A stretch of 64,000 bases of DNA from a virus. Positions 50,404 to 57,572 of this stretch are shown here, in pieces. The stretch is from positions 1 to 64,000 of IMG/VR virus record IMGVR_UViG_3300031885_000003; one strand, given 5' to 3'. Position numbers and translations under genes: made by a program. Every line of letters begins with the position of its first letter. Within the stretch, counting starts at the first letter, position 1. A model generated the notes under the pieces. It made no database searches. It had not been told where the DNA came from and saw only the letters and a program-made list of their open reading frames with translations.

Positions 50404-50576
50404 TGTGCCAATGCCAAGCCCGGCAACGCCTAAAGAGCCTATCCAAACATGCCCGGAAAGTTTACCGGGTCCGCAAAAGACGATTCATCGGTTGGCGAAC
50501 AACCGCGCAACTATACGCAGATGCGCTAGGTGAACTAGTAGAGGCCGTCCATGCGGCGGCGAGAGGAGAAACATGA
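50403..50576 (+). CDS. Small basic protein (57 aa)
   Basis: ATG 50403 on the stop of the previous gene. The product MCQCQARQRLKSLSKHARKV is highly basic (VYRVRKRRFIGWRTTAQLYA), likely nucleic-acid binding. Function unknown. Confidence 0.55.
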   Translation: MCQCQARQRLKSLSKHARKVYRVRKRRFIGWRTTAQLYADALGELVEAVHAAARGET

Positions 50577-50749
50577 TGGGGCCGAACGTCCTAACGTTTC
50601 TGAACCAGTTCAAGAAATACAGCCAGAGGCAACTAGATAACATGCCCTACGAGGTTTTGCGCAGCTTAGTAATTGGTTGCATCAAAGCAGTCGCAGCCGA
50701 TGCCGCCAGGGCGGACGGCGAGAAAGGAGATGGAAGTGATAACACCTGA
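50573..50749 (+). CDS. MGPNVLTFLNQF-family small protein, complete copy
   Basis: Tandem ATGs at 50,573 and 50,576 follow GAGGAG. The 58-residue product MMGPNVLTFLNQFKKYSQRQ is helical. It is the full form of the gene truncated at the window start, and paralogous to 51,217-51,381. Bases 50,659 onward belong to the 127-base repeat. Function unknown. Confidence 0.65.
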   Translation: MMGPNVLTFLNQFKKYSQRQLDNMPYEVLRSLVIGCIKAVAADAARADGEKGDGSDNT

Positions 50750-50785
50750 GCAGGAATTGAAAGATACCATTGCGAGTTTGAGTGC
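50659..50785 (+). repeat. 127-bp perfect direct repeat of window bases 1-127
   Basis: Every base from 50,659 to 50,785 equals 1-127; base 50,786 (T) differs from 128 (C). Similarity then continues at lower identity to about 443/51,104. Confidence 0.95.
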
Positions 50786-51104
50786 TGACAACGACTGCCT
50801 CAAGGAAGACACCACGGCACTGGGACTAGAAGCGGACCAGCTGAAGGAGGCGCTGGCGACGGCGAAGGAAGAACAGGAAGGGGCACAAGAAGAATCAGAC
50901 GGCAACACAGATCGCCGTCCAACAATTGAGGAGCTTGAAGCGATCCTTGGTAGAGATGACGAGACGGCTGTTGACATTTTGCCGAACGGCGAAGTTGTCG
51001 TAGAACGGCGACCGCGATCTGACGATAACCCGAAACCACTTACTTTCCGCGATAATCTTGGGGGTGAATATACACCGGATGTAACGATGAGAGGAGAGAC
51101 ATGA
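50736..51104 (+). CDS. Small acidic coiled-coil protein, copy 2
   Basis: GTG 50736 with GGAG six bases upstream, exactly as in copy 1 at 78. The product (ITPEQELKDTIASLSADNDC) has the same coiled coil; differences accumulate toward the C terminus (AVDILPNGEVVVERR versus SIEILPNGEVRVERR). Function unknown. Confidence 0.7.
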   Translation: MITPEQELKDTIASLSADNDCLKEDTTALGLEADQLKEALATAKEEQEGAQEESDGNTDRRPTIEELEAILGRDDETAVDILPNGEVVVERRPRSDDNPKPLTFRDNLGGEYTPDVTMRGET

Positions 51105-51217
51105 TGCTTGGATTTGCGATCTCATTGTCGATAATAGATGTAATCCTGACCTTGATAATTATTTCTAATGAACTGTACCGCATAGCCAACGCGCTTGAGT
51201 GGAGAAAGGACAAGTGA
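51101..51217 (+). CDS. Single-span membrane mini-protein (38 aa)
   Basis: ATG 51101 after GAGGAGAG. The product MMLGFAISLSIIDVILTLII is a transmembrane helix followed by a short charged tail (NALEWRKDK). Absent from the copy-1 context at 443. Function unknown. Confidence 0.5.
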   Translation: MMLGFAISLSIIDVILTLIIISNELYRIANALEWRKDK

Positions 51218-51381
51218 TGGGACCGAATGTGTTGACGTTCCTAAACCAGTTTCAGAAATATAGTCAGTACCAACTGGACCACATGCCATATGAGATTCTA
51301 CGCAGTCTAGTAACTGATTACCTGAAGACAGTCGCAGCCGATGCCGCTAGGTTAGGCAGCAAGAAAGGAGAGAGAACGTGA
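51217..51381 (+). CDS. MGPNVLTFLNQF-family small protein, tandem paralog
   Basis: The 54-residue product MGPNVLTFLNQFQKYSQYQL differs from the 50,573 product at about a third of positions. The two genes flank the coiled-coil and membrane genes, so this is a small local duplication. Function unknown. Confidence 0.6.
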   Translation: MGPNVLTFLNQFQKYSQYQLDHMPYEILRSLVTDYLKTVAADAARLGSKKGERT

Positions 51382-51824
51382 GTAAATTTAGGATTGAATA
51401 CCGCACCGTCAATTGTCACAAGGGGCCGCAGGACACGGGCGGCCTGGTGACGCATGAGCAATATGAAGTCTGTACGGAAGACGATTGTATTGCGATTTTC
51501 TTCAACGCAAAACTTGCGCAAGAGTATGTTGCCCTTCGCGCCGACAACGACCGCCTCCTCGCGCCCGCCGAGGTGTTCCCGCTATGGACATACATCAAAG
51601 AGGAAGTCGAGGTTAGGAAATGGAGTATCAACATGTTGTGCCGTGCATCGGGGTTGACCATTTTTATAATTGAGGCAATATCTCGGCGGGAACCCATCAC
51701 CCCCGAGATCGCCGCCGCCCTTGGCCGCGCGTTCGGCACTTGCGCGGAAAGGTGGCTGAATTTTGACCGCCGGTGGCAGAAACGGAAACAGGCGCTCGCG
51801 CAGGCGGAAGGAGAGGCACCGTGA
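51378..51824 (+). CDS. Protein with C-terminal HigA/VapI-like HTH
   Basis: GTG 51378 after AAGGAGAGA. The 148-residue product has an N-terminal part of unknown type (VSKFRIEYRTVNCHKGPQDT) and, at about 72-140, an antitoxin-like HTH (KWSINMLCRASGLTIFIIEA, ISRREPITPEIAAALGRAFG) ending ERWLNFDRRWQKRK. No toxin gene is adjacent, so this is a regulator rather than a proven antitoxin. Confidence 0.65.
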   Translation: MSKFRIEYRTVNCHKGPQDTGGLVTHEQYEVCTEDDCIAIFFNAKLAQEYVALRADNDRLLAPAEVFPLWTYIKEEVEVRKWSINMLCRASGLTIFIIEAISRREPITPEIAAALGRAFGTCAERWLNFDRRWQKRKQALAQAEGEAP

Positions 51825-52021
51825 AGATCAAGCGGTACTGCACATGTGGCGGATACCAGACCGGAACAATCGTGCGGATGCCCCGGTTACAGGCCCAAGC
51901 GGATGCAATCTGGGCGGAACATACCGGACCCGGCCATGCCCCGTGTGACGCCAAGACCGCGACAAATGCGAGGCGTAACCAGGAGCGCCGCGCCGAGAGG
52001 GCGGAAGGAGAGGCGACGTGA
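51821..52021 (+). CDS. Small Cys/His protein (66 aa)
   Basis: GTG 51821 following AAGGAGAGG. The product MKIKRYCTCGGYQTGTIVRM has CTC, HTGPGH and a further Cys, so it may be a small zinc finger; the C terminus is basic. Function unknown. Confidence 0.55.
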   Translation: MKIKRYCTCGGYQTGTIVRMPRLQAQADAIWAEHTGPGHAPCDAKTATNARRNQERRAERAEGEAT

Positions 52022-52245
52022 ATCAGGAACGTATAGATAATCTGTTAAGCGGTATCCGAAACGTCGCGTTAGCTCTTAGGAAGACAATCGAGAATCCCGA
52101 ACCAGGCGACTCCGTTAGAAAGTTGAGCGAGGAAGAATGGATCGAACTTTATAGACTCGTTGGGCTTCTTCAAAAAAACGTGCAACAGATTCAGCAGGAA
52201 CAGGGGTTGCCATTATTGATGGTCGAAACGGAGAAAGGGACGTGA
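52018..52245 (+). CDS. Small helical protein (75 aa)
   Basis: GTG 52018 after AAGGAGAGG. The product MNQERIDNLLSGIRNVALAL is helical with EEEWIELYRLVGLLQKNVQQ. Coupled to both neighbours by four-base overlaps. Function unknown. Confidence 0.55.
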   Translation: MNQERIDNLLSGIRNVALALRKTIENPEPGDSVRKLSEEEWIELYRLVGLLQKNVQQIQQEQGLPLLMVETEKGT

Positions 52246-52574
52246 TGAGCATGAATGAACTTGCACACCAGATTCATGAATACGCCAAGGATAAAGGCTG
52301 GTACGACACGCACCCGAGCGTCGGTGAAATGTTGGCAAATGTCCACGCCGAAGTTAGCGAGGCGCTGGAAGAGTGGCGCAACGACCACATGGGCAAGTAT
52401 TTTGGAGAAGGCCACGATTGTAAGCCGTGCGGTTTTCCCTCAGAGATGGCCGACATCATTATCCGCGTGCTGGACATCTGCGCGTCGTTCGACATCGACA
52501 TCGACGCGGAAGTGTCGGCTAAGATGCAATACAACCAGACGCGCCCTTACCGCCACGGGGGCAAACTAGCATGA
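52242..52574 (+). CDS. MazG-like nucleotide pyrophosphohydrolase
   Basis: GTG 52242. The 110-residue product has the all-alpha NTP-PPase signature: VHAEVSEALEEWRND (E-x-x-E) followed by KPCGFPSEMADIIIRVLDIC, giving E-x-x-D with the metal-binding acids. It would hydrolyse nucleotides, possibly dCTP-type substrates or an alarmone. In phages such enzymes bias nucleotide pools or blunt the host stress response. Length fits the short phage form. Confidence 0.8.
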   Translation: MMSMNELAHQIHEYAKDKGWYDTHPSVGEMLANVHAEVSEALEEWRNDHMGKYFGEGHDCKPCGFPSEMADIIIRVLDICASFDIDIDAEVSAKMQYNQTRPYRHGGKLA

Positions 52575-53035
52575 AACCCATCGGCGTAGTCCAATCCGCC
52601 CCGGCTGTGCGCGGCCTACTCGACGGCGGGACCGTGCTGTGGGTGCCAGCTACAAAAGATCCATCATGTACGCGGATCTTTTGGGTTGAGAATGAAACGA
52701 CATTCCCCAATGGCAAATACACGGGGTGGGTCAAGGATTGCGGTGCGCCTTTCTTGATTCCCATTAAACCGCCCGTTCAGTCCGGCGATGTGGTATGGAT
52801 CAAAGAGACGTGGTGCGAAATACCGTGGGAAGACGGTATGGGCAAACGATCTACACGGGTTCTGTATCGGGCGATAGAACCGGAACTATTTGACCGCACT
52901 GTCGGCGATAAATGGCGTTCCCCCGTCACCATGCCCCACTGGGCCTCGCGTTTCGAGCGCATCGTCACGGCTATCGGCATGGAGCGGCGGGACGGCATGT
53001 GGCAGTGGCGGATCGAGACGGAGATAACACCATGA
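52571..53035 (+). CDS. ASCH-like domain phage protein, divergent copy
   Basis: The 154-residue product MKPIGVVQSAPAVRGLLDGG follows the pattern of the family at 440 and 54,983 (start MKP, conserved VQSGDVVWIKETWCEIPWED near 75-90) but is much more divergent and shorter. It ends RRDGMWQWRIETEITP. Function unknown; a nucleotide- or RNA-binding PUA-like fold is plausible. Confidence 0.65.
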   Translation: MKPIGVVQSAPAVRGLLDGGTVLWVPATKDPSCTRIFWVENETTFPNGKYTGWVKDCGAPFLIPIKPPVQSGDVVWIKETWCEIPWEDGMGKRSTRVLYRAIEPELFDRTVGDKWRSPVTMPHWASRFERIVTAIGMERRDGMWQWRIETEITP

Positions 53036-53376
53036 TGCCACCAAGGCATGTATGCAAAATGAAGCCGCTCAATGCCTATATCCGTGGATATCGGAATGGC
53101 GTTCAGTGGGCGGAAAAAGAGATTGCGGATTACAAATCAGCACTAGATAAGATGTTTACAATCGCCCTTGACGCTATCGGAAACAAGAGCGAAACGATTG
53201 CCGTTCGGGATGTGCTAGTTAAGGATAATTGGGAATTGCGCAAGCGGGTGGCGGAATTGGAATCAGCCTGTGAATCGAGCACCCTTAACCCCGTTGATAG
53301 CAAGACTATAGTAGCAATTGACCCCCTAAAAACGAGCACCCCATTGGGGATCGCTGAAAAAAGCGGGCAGGCATGA
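53032..53376 (+). CDS. Hypothetical coiled-coil protein carrying the 77-bp repeat
   Basis: Tandem ATG at 53,032/53,035. The 114-residue product has a helical body with coiled coil (DYKSALDKMFTIALDAIGNK, NWELRKRVAELESACE) and a tail, NPVDSKTIVAIDPLKTSTPL, encoded by the 77-base repeat whose inverted twin is non-coding at 37,021. The tail is compositionally unlike the rest. Function unknown. Confidence 0.6.
   Translation: MMPPRHVCKMKPLNAYIRGYRNGVQWAEKEIADYKSALDKMFTIALDAIGNKSETIAVRDVLVKDNWELRKRVAELESACESSTLNPVDSKTIVAIDPLKTSTPLGIAEKSGQA
53267..53343 (-). repeat. 77-bp perfect inverted repeat, right copy
   Basis: Reverse complement of 37,021-37,097, no mismatch; flanks differ on both sides. Lies inside the reading frame of 53,032-53,376. 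Confidence 0.9.
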
Positions 53377-53579
53377 TTGATGGGCGCACTATTGTCTATA
53401 CATACCGCGGCCAGGTTCAGCGCCGCGATAAGGGCGGGAAACTTTATTGGTGTTGTGGCTATAACGACTATTCCTATGGTCTCATGATGACGAAAAAGGA
53501 ATGCCGCACCGAAGCCGCCGCCGAAGGTGTTAGAGCCGTATTCGTGGGCCGTGGTAAAGCGAAAGGTAGGCAGGCATGA
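53373..53579 (+). CDS. Small hypothetical protein (68 aa)
   Basis: The product MIDGRTIVYTYRGQVQRRDK has CC near residue 27, a beta-rich front and a helix (TKKECRTEAAAEGVRAVFVG) ending basic. Resembles short phage proteins annotated only as hypothetical. ATGA overlap upstream. Confidence 0.55.
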   Translation: MIDGRTIVYTYRGQVQRRDKGGKLYWCCGYNDYSYGLMMTKKECRTEAAAEGVRAVFVGRGKAKGRQA

Positions 53580-53645
53580 AAGCAGAATACTGGGCGGTTT
53601 TCAAATGGGGGCGGCTGATGGACTGTGGCAGTGGAGGATAGAGAC
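53576..53645 (+). pseudogene. Remnant of an ASCH-like gene 3' end
   Basis: A 21-residue frame from ATG 53576 runs into GATGGACTGTGGCAGTGGAG (53,618 onward), which matches the end of the ASCH-like gene near 52,990-53,020 (DGMWQWRIET) but with a frame change. Likely a decayed copy left by recombination. Confidence 0.4.
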
Positions 53646-53840
53646 GTGAGCACAACGCGCGGACCAATAGACTTGGTTTGTGATGAATGCCAGAATTGGA
53701 AGGGTGGCAACCCCGGCGAGACGGCACGATTTATTCGGAAACTCTATAGAGCCGATGGATGGGAACGCTATAGGATTGATGGGGAACTGAAAGATTTATG
53801 TCCCGCGTGTCTCGGGAAGGACGAAGGATATTGGTGGTAG
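53646..53840 (+). CDS. Zinc-ribbon protein (64 aa)
   Basis: GTG 53646. The product has CDEC (about 12-15) and CPAC (about 53-56) around an aromatic/Arg-rich middle (RFIRKLYRADGWERYRIDGE). A compact two-CxxC zinc ribbon. Function unknown. Confidence 0.6.
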   Translation: MSTTRGPIDLVCDECQNWKGGNPGETARFIRKLYRADGWERYRIDGELKDLCPACLGKDEGYWW

Positions 53841-53856
53841 AGAAAGGTGGGCAGGT

Positions 53857-54075
53857 ATGAGCGCAACACAACGGCGGGCGAAACGCGAGGCGCGGGAAGC
53901 ATATGAGCGGGCGCACCAAGAGCGGGTCGAGTGTGAGAGCGCGATCTTGGCGTCCTACCGCGGTAGCCTGGTTCCACGCCACCCACAACGGGTCATAAAA
54001 GCATTCTACCGCGCGCTGCTTGCCGCCGAACGTGACGCCAAGGCCGCACTGGATGCGGCGAAGGAGGGAATATGA
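53857..54075 (+). CDS. Small charged helical protein (72 aa)
   Basis: The product MSATQRRAKREAREAYERAH is a long charged helix with a Cys and a second helix (FYRALLAAERDAKAALDAAK). ATG is preceded by AAAGGTGGG. ATGA overlap with the next gene. Function unknown. Confidence 0.55.
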   Translation: MSATQRRAKREAREAYERAHQERVECESAILASYRGSLVPRHPQRVIKAFYRALLAAERDAKAALDAAKEGI

Positions 54076-54344
54076 GCACGTCAACCCCTGCTCGCATACG
54101 GGCATGGGCTACGCGGCGGCGTCTTTATGGTGCAAGCGGCCACCGCGGCTCATATGTCAGACACAAAGCAATACTCTGTGTTCGTTGTGAACGCATGACG
54201 CGGCTCATCGTGAAATTATATGCGGAGGGAACATTAAGCGAAGGGCAAGCGGCGAAAGCCACTGGACGTGGCCGCGTCTGGTTGCGAATAGCCGCCGAAA
54301 CTGAGGCTGAGGCCGCACTGGATACGGTGAAGGAGAAACTATGA
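54072..54344 (+). CDS. Helix-turn-helix-like small protein, copy 2
   Basis: The 90-residue product shares most of its length with 48,570-48,836 (RAWATRRRLYGASGHRGSYV; LSEGQAAKATGRGRVWLRIA). It differs mainly at both ends. Presence of two copies 5.5 kb apart in the same operon suggests duplication followed by divergence. Possible regulator. Confidence 0.65.
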   Translation: MSTSTPARIRAWATRRRLYGASGHRGSYVRHKAILCVRCERMTRLIVKLYAEGTLSEGQAAKATGRGRVWLRIAAETEAEAALDTVKEKL

Positions 54345-54727
54345 GCACAAGGGATAAACAGCAATTGATCCGTGCGGCGAATAAACTCAAATGGGTACGG
54401 GCGCTGATTGATCGCGTGAGCACGTTCGGCATATTTGAAGAAGCCACTGAAGGATTTGTCTGTACTGAAATCGGGTTAGGCGTAGTGCACGCTATGGGTA
54501 GTGAAAAACGGTGGAGTATCACGCACCTAAATAGCGGCTGCAAAGTGGGACGATTTCTAAATACGAAACGGGATGCGTTTGTTGCGGCATTGCAGTTGTC
54601 GCGATTACTTGATTTTAAACAAGGCGAGATCGATGTGCTCGCAGAAGCAAAACGGCGCAGTATCATGACTGCACAGATAATGGCAATTACGGAAGATCCA
54701 TATCGAAAAAAGGAGAAACCATGCTAA
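54341..54727 (+). CDS. Conserved hypothetical phage protein, paralog of 1,057-1,461
   Basis: The 128-residue product MSTRDKQQLIRAANKLKWVR aligns with the copy at 1,057 throughout. Here it precedes two small genes and then the ASCH-like gene, whereas at 1,057 it follows the ASCH-like gene directly. Function unknown. Confidence 0.7.
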   Translation: MSTRDKQQLIRAANKLKWVRALIDRVSTFGIFEEATEGFVCTEIGLGVVHAMGSEKRWSITHLNSGCKVGRFLNTKRDAFVAALQLSRLLDFKQGEIDVLAEAKRRSIMTAQIMAITEDPYRKKEKPC

Positions 54728-54783
54728 TACAAAATCATGTAACCGATATGCGTAAAGACGCAACGGCGAAGGAGAAAGTATGA
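54721..54783 (+). CDS. Mini-ORF (20 aa)
   Basis: ATG 54721 after AAAGGAGAAACC encodes MLIQNHVTDMRKDATAKEKV and couples to the next gene by ATGA. Short but with a good ribosome site. Confidence 0.35.
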   Translation: MLIQNHVTDMRKDATAKEKV

Positions 54784-54980
54784 AAGACTGGCCCGGTAAA
54801 TGCCCCTACTGTGGTGGAACCACAGGGTTATACATGAAAACCAAGGCCGATGTGACTCAGTGGGTGCTATGGAATGGCGAAATTGAGGACACGGAAATAG
54901 GAATTGTGACACTCCGCAAACGCGCGGAATGTATAGACTGCGGGCGCATCGTTACGATACCAGGCACGGCAAAGGAGTAG
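54780..54980 (+). CDS. Zinc-ribbon protein (66 aa)
   Basis: ATG 54780 after AAGGAGAAA. The product MKDWPGKCPYCGGTTGLYMK has CPYC and a later CIDC (about 52-55), a classical zinc ribbon around a beta hairpin. Function unknown. Confidence 0.65.
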   Translation: MKDWPGKCPYCGGTTGLYMKTKADVTQWVLWNGEIEDTEIGIVTLRKRAECIDCGRIVTIPGTAKE

Positions 54981-54982
54981 GC

Positions 54983-55675
54983 ATGACCGACAAGCCAATG
55001 AAACCGCTACTGATGTGCGGCCCCATGGTGCGGGCGTACATGGCGGGGCTCAAGTGGTGTACCCGCCGCGTAGTCGTGCCACAGCCGGAACAAGATGGAG
55101 ATAGATTTTGGTGGCACGGCGATTGGGATACCCGTGGCGGGCCACACGCTGGCGTCTGTACACACGGCAAACCCGGTAACGGTGAACCAACGTGGACCCT
55201 AAAGGAAATTGCCGAACACGCCCGCTATCAGCCCGGCGATCTGTGCTACATCCGGGAACGTCAGCGGGTGATCGAGGTTAGGAGGCATCACCTTATCCGC
55301 GTCCGCTACGAAGCCGATGGGGCCGAAAGTGATTGGATTGAATACCCGGAGCGTTGCAAATGGAAACCTATCGTCGGCAAATGCCTACCTTATGGTGGTA
55401 TCCGCGAAACTGCGCGGTTGTTTCCGCCGATCACGGACACGCGGGCCGAGCGACTGTGGGATATTACGGAAGAAGATGCGATAGCCGAGGGCGTAGCAGA
55501 AGGGGAATGGTACGATTATGTGGAACATCAACAAATAGGTGGTGTAGCACTTCCATACGGGATTTTCGAGACGACATTTATGTGCCTATGGGATAGTCTC
55601 AACGCCGCACGCGGCTACCCCTTTTACAGCAACCCGTGCGTGTTCCGGTATGGGCTGGGGAAGGAAGAGGCATGA
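54983..55675 (+). CDS. ASCH-like domain phage protein, copy 2
   Basis: ATG 54983 (MTDKPMKPLLMCGPMVRAYM) after AAAGGAG. The 230-residue product matches 440-1,060 over its length with an extra stretch at about 40-70 (FWWHGDWDTRGGPHAGVCTH). DNA from about 55,495 to 55,590 is nearly identical to 885-975, more than amino-acid conservation requires, so exchange or duplication is recent. Probable nucleotide/RNA-binding protein. Confidence 0.75.
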   Translation: MTDKPMKPLLMCGPMVRAYMAGLKWCTRRVVVPQPEQDGDRFWWHGDWDTRGGPHAGVCTHGKPGNGEPTWTLKEIAEHARYQPGDLCYIRERQRVIEVRRHHLIRVRYEADGAESDWIEYPERCKWKPIVGKCLPYGGIRETARLFPPITDTRAERLWDITEEDAIAEGVAEGEWYDYVEHQQIGGVALPYGIFETTFMCLWDSLNAARGYPFYSNPCVFRYGLGKEEA

Positions 55676-55839
55676 GCGATGTATGGCTTAGATATTTTTG
55701 TTGGCGCTGTAGGCTCTGGAATGCACTTGAAAAGTGCCGTTCATGTAAGGGTACATGTTCACAACCAGGATCGAGAGCTAGTGCTGAAATTGCGATTGAA
55801 GCGCGAAAGCGTGGGGAACTATGGAAGGAGCAGGCATGA
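55672..55839 (+). CDS. Zinc-ribbon protein (55 aa)
   Basis: The product MSDVWLRYFCWRCRLWNALE has CWRC and CRSCKGTC, a zinc site with short loop. Coupled to both neighbours by four-base overlaps. Function unknown. Confidence 0.55.
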   Translation: MSDVWLRYFCWRCRLWNALEKCRSCKGTCSQPGSRASAEIAIEARKRGELWKEQA

Positions 55840-56102
55840 GCGGGAAAACGACAACAATTAAGCCAGTCGTAAACCTTACGGCGACAGAGGAACTTCGCCT
55901 GATGTGCGGGCTAGATATTCCGCGGTGGGGCGGGTTCAACATCAAGGGTAAGTTGGTTTATGTTGGGCGAACTCGGAGCCAGGTTATTGCACAATTTGAG
56001 AAACACTACTGGGCTGGCTACTGGCGAGACTGCTATCGGCGCGGGTGCCGAATCATACGCATCGGATTGATAGAACACGAGCATAAAGGGGATAGTAAAT
56101 GA
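55836..56102 (+). CDS. Hypothetical protein (88 aa)
   Basis: ATG 55836 following AAGGAGCAGGC. The product MSGKTTTIKPVVNLTATEEL is basic with an aromatic-rich middle (HYWAGYWRDCYRRGCRIIRI). No family recognised. ATGA overlap with the DUF5131 gene. Confidence 0.55.
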   Translation: MSGKTTTIKPVVNLTATEELRLMCGLDIPRWGGFNIKGKLVYVGRTRSQVIAQFEKHYWAGYWRDCYRRGCRIIRIGLIEHEHKGDSK

Positions 56103-57112
56103 GCGAGAAAACGAAAATTTCGTGGGCAGATGCAACGTGGAACCCGCTATCAATGTTGTGTACGCCATGCAGTCCGGGTTGTGACCATTGCTGGCATCTG
56201 CGCATGGCAAAACGGCAAGCCGCCAATTCCGCATTGCCCGTTGAAGTTCGCATTGCATGTGCGGGCGAAACTGGACCCGTACTCACGAGTCGGGTGAGTC
56301 AGCCGTTGCAGTGGAAGACGCCGAAAACCATAGCGGTGCAACTCATGGGCGACTTGTTTCATGAGTCGGTAGAACCATGGATGCAATACGAGGTCTATAG
56401 GCGGATGGCTCTTGCGCCTCAGCACACGTACATGATGTGTACGAAACGGGCTGAGATTATGGCGGCGCGTGTGCCAGACATTATGTTTCATTTACGGCGC
56501 AATGAAAGCGCGTTTAATCCCGGCATCTTGGCGAAGGGGTATTTGGAAAACATCGCCCACGGCGTCACCGTCTGCAACCAAGCGGAAACCGCTAAACTGG
56601 CCATACTCTGCCGGATGGCTGGCAAACTGTGGGTGAGCTACGAACCCGCGTTGTCCGCAGTGGATTTTACGCCGTGGCCTTATCGGCGGGTGGAATGTCA
56701 TTGCCCTGAGCCAAAGATTCTGTACCATGATCCACAGGAATTGGTGTCTGAATGCCGAAGCAAAGAAACTACAAATCGCCTCTCCCTCGTTGTCGCCGGC
56801 GGCGAGACTGGCCCCGGCGCACGGCCCGCACACCCCCAGTGGTTTCGCAAAGTGCGCGATGACTGCAAAGCCGCGGGGACGCCGCTCCATCTGAAAAGCC
56901 TCGGGGAATGGAGCACACAGAAGCCCCGAGTTTACGCAGGCGAATGGGGAACGCTCGATGAGAATGGCGAGTATTGGAGTCGGACAACGCCGTGGAACGG
57001 ACGCACAGGCGTAGATAGCGAGACCGGAGAAGTTTTGGTCTATCGCATCGGCAAAGCCCTTGCGGGCCGCGTGCTGGATGGGCAGGAGCACGACGGGGGG
57101 ATTGCGTGGTGA
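56099..57112 (+). CDS. Gp37/Gp68-like (DUF5131) protein
   Basis: The 337-residue product starts MSEKTKISWADATWNPLSML, then CTPCSPGCDHCWHLRMAKRQ, the hallmark start of DUF5131 proteins with a Cys cluster that resembles a radical-SAM iron-sulfur site. VQLMGDLFHESVEPWMQYEV and the late AGGETGPGARPAHPQWFRKV segment are also family marks. Activity is unproven; similarity to radical SAM enzymes suggests base or RNA modification. It lies near the putative modification pair at 57.6-59.3 kb. Confidence 0.8.
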   Translation: MSEKTKISWADATWNPLSMLCTPCSPGCDHCWHLRMAKRQAANSALPVEVRIACAGETGPVLTSRVSQPLQWKTPKTIAVQLMGDLFHESVEPWMQYEVYRRMALAPQHTYMMCTKRAEIMAARVPDIMFHLRRNESAFNPGILAKGYLENIAHGVTVCNQAETAKLAILCRMAGKLWVSYEPALSAVDFTPWPYRRVECHCPEPKILYHDPQELVSECRSKETTNRLSLVVAGGETGPGARPAHPQWFRKVRDDCKAAGTPLHLKSLGEWSTQKPRVYAGEWGTLDENGEYWSRTTPWNGRTGVDSETGEVLVYRIGKALAGRVLDGQEHDGGIAW

Positions 57113-57169
57113 AAGAAAGAAACGAAAAGTAGCAAAAGAAAAGAAAGAAAAATCAGGAGGTATACGGAA

Positions 57170-57313
57170 ATGGATAAGATAACTGACAAGATTGCGGAAA
57201 TGTGGGAGTATGGCGCATGGATGCAGTTGACCCTACTATATTTGGGGCTAATCGCCTTTTTGTCTGTCGTGACTTATTTGTATATGAGGTTCGGCGGACC
57301 GGAAGGGCTATGA
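57170..57313 (+). CDS. Small single-span membrane protein (47 aa)
   Basis: ATG 57170 after CAGGAGG. The product has a charged start (MDKITDKIAEMWEYGAWMQL) and one transmembrane helix (LTLLYLGLIAFLSVVTYLYM). May be holin-like or a membrane anchor. An adenine-rich stretch at 57,113-57,165 precedes it. Confidence 0.55.
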   Translation: MDKITDKIAEMWEYGAWMQLTLLYLGLIAFLSVVTYLYMRFGGPEGL

Positions 57314-57323
57314 ATATCAAAAT

Positions 57324-57349
57324 AATCTCTTGACGTTTTGGGGAACACG
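57324..57349 (+). promoter_or_regulatory. Promoter-like motif shared with 62,180
   Basis: AATCTCTTGAC, five variable bases, GGGGAACACG, then TATGAC at -10 distance. The same 26-base design occurs at 62,180-62,205. Six bases separate it from the ATG at 57,355, and no ribosome site is present, so the transcript may be nearly leaderless. Confidence 0.5.
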
Positions 57350-57354
57350 CGCGT

Positions 57355-57570
57355 ATGACTAAGAAGTCTCAGAACCCAAAAGGGCTAAACGCTAACCGTA
57401 TGTACCGAGCACGATACCGGCAAAAGGCCAGCGGGATTGAGCTTGTTGAGGTAGGCCGAAATGAGTTGCAGCAGTTCCGCAAACATGGGCGGATACCGCT
57501 CGACGTATACCGGGAAATAATGCAAGATGAGGCCGATTGGGCGGAAGAACAAATGGAGGGGGCGAGGTAG
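57355..57570 (+). CDS. Hypothetical protein (71 aa)
   Basis: The product MTKKSQNPKGLNANRMYRAR is basic at its start and acidic at its end (EIMQDEADWAEEQMEGAR). It follows the shared promoter-like motif, heads the ParB-like/ABC-GNAT operon, and ends two bases before the next start. Function unknown. Confidence 0.6.
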   Translation: MTKKSQNPKGLNANRMYRARYRQKASGIELVEVGRNELQQFRKHGRIPLDVYREIMQDEADWAEEQMEGAR

Positions 57571-57572
57571 GC

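Noticed and set aside
51378-51824. Toxin-antitoxin pair
   Set aside because: The HTH half resembles HigA antitoxins, but neither neighbour looks like a RelE/HigB toxin.
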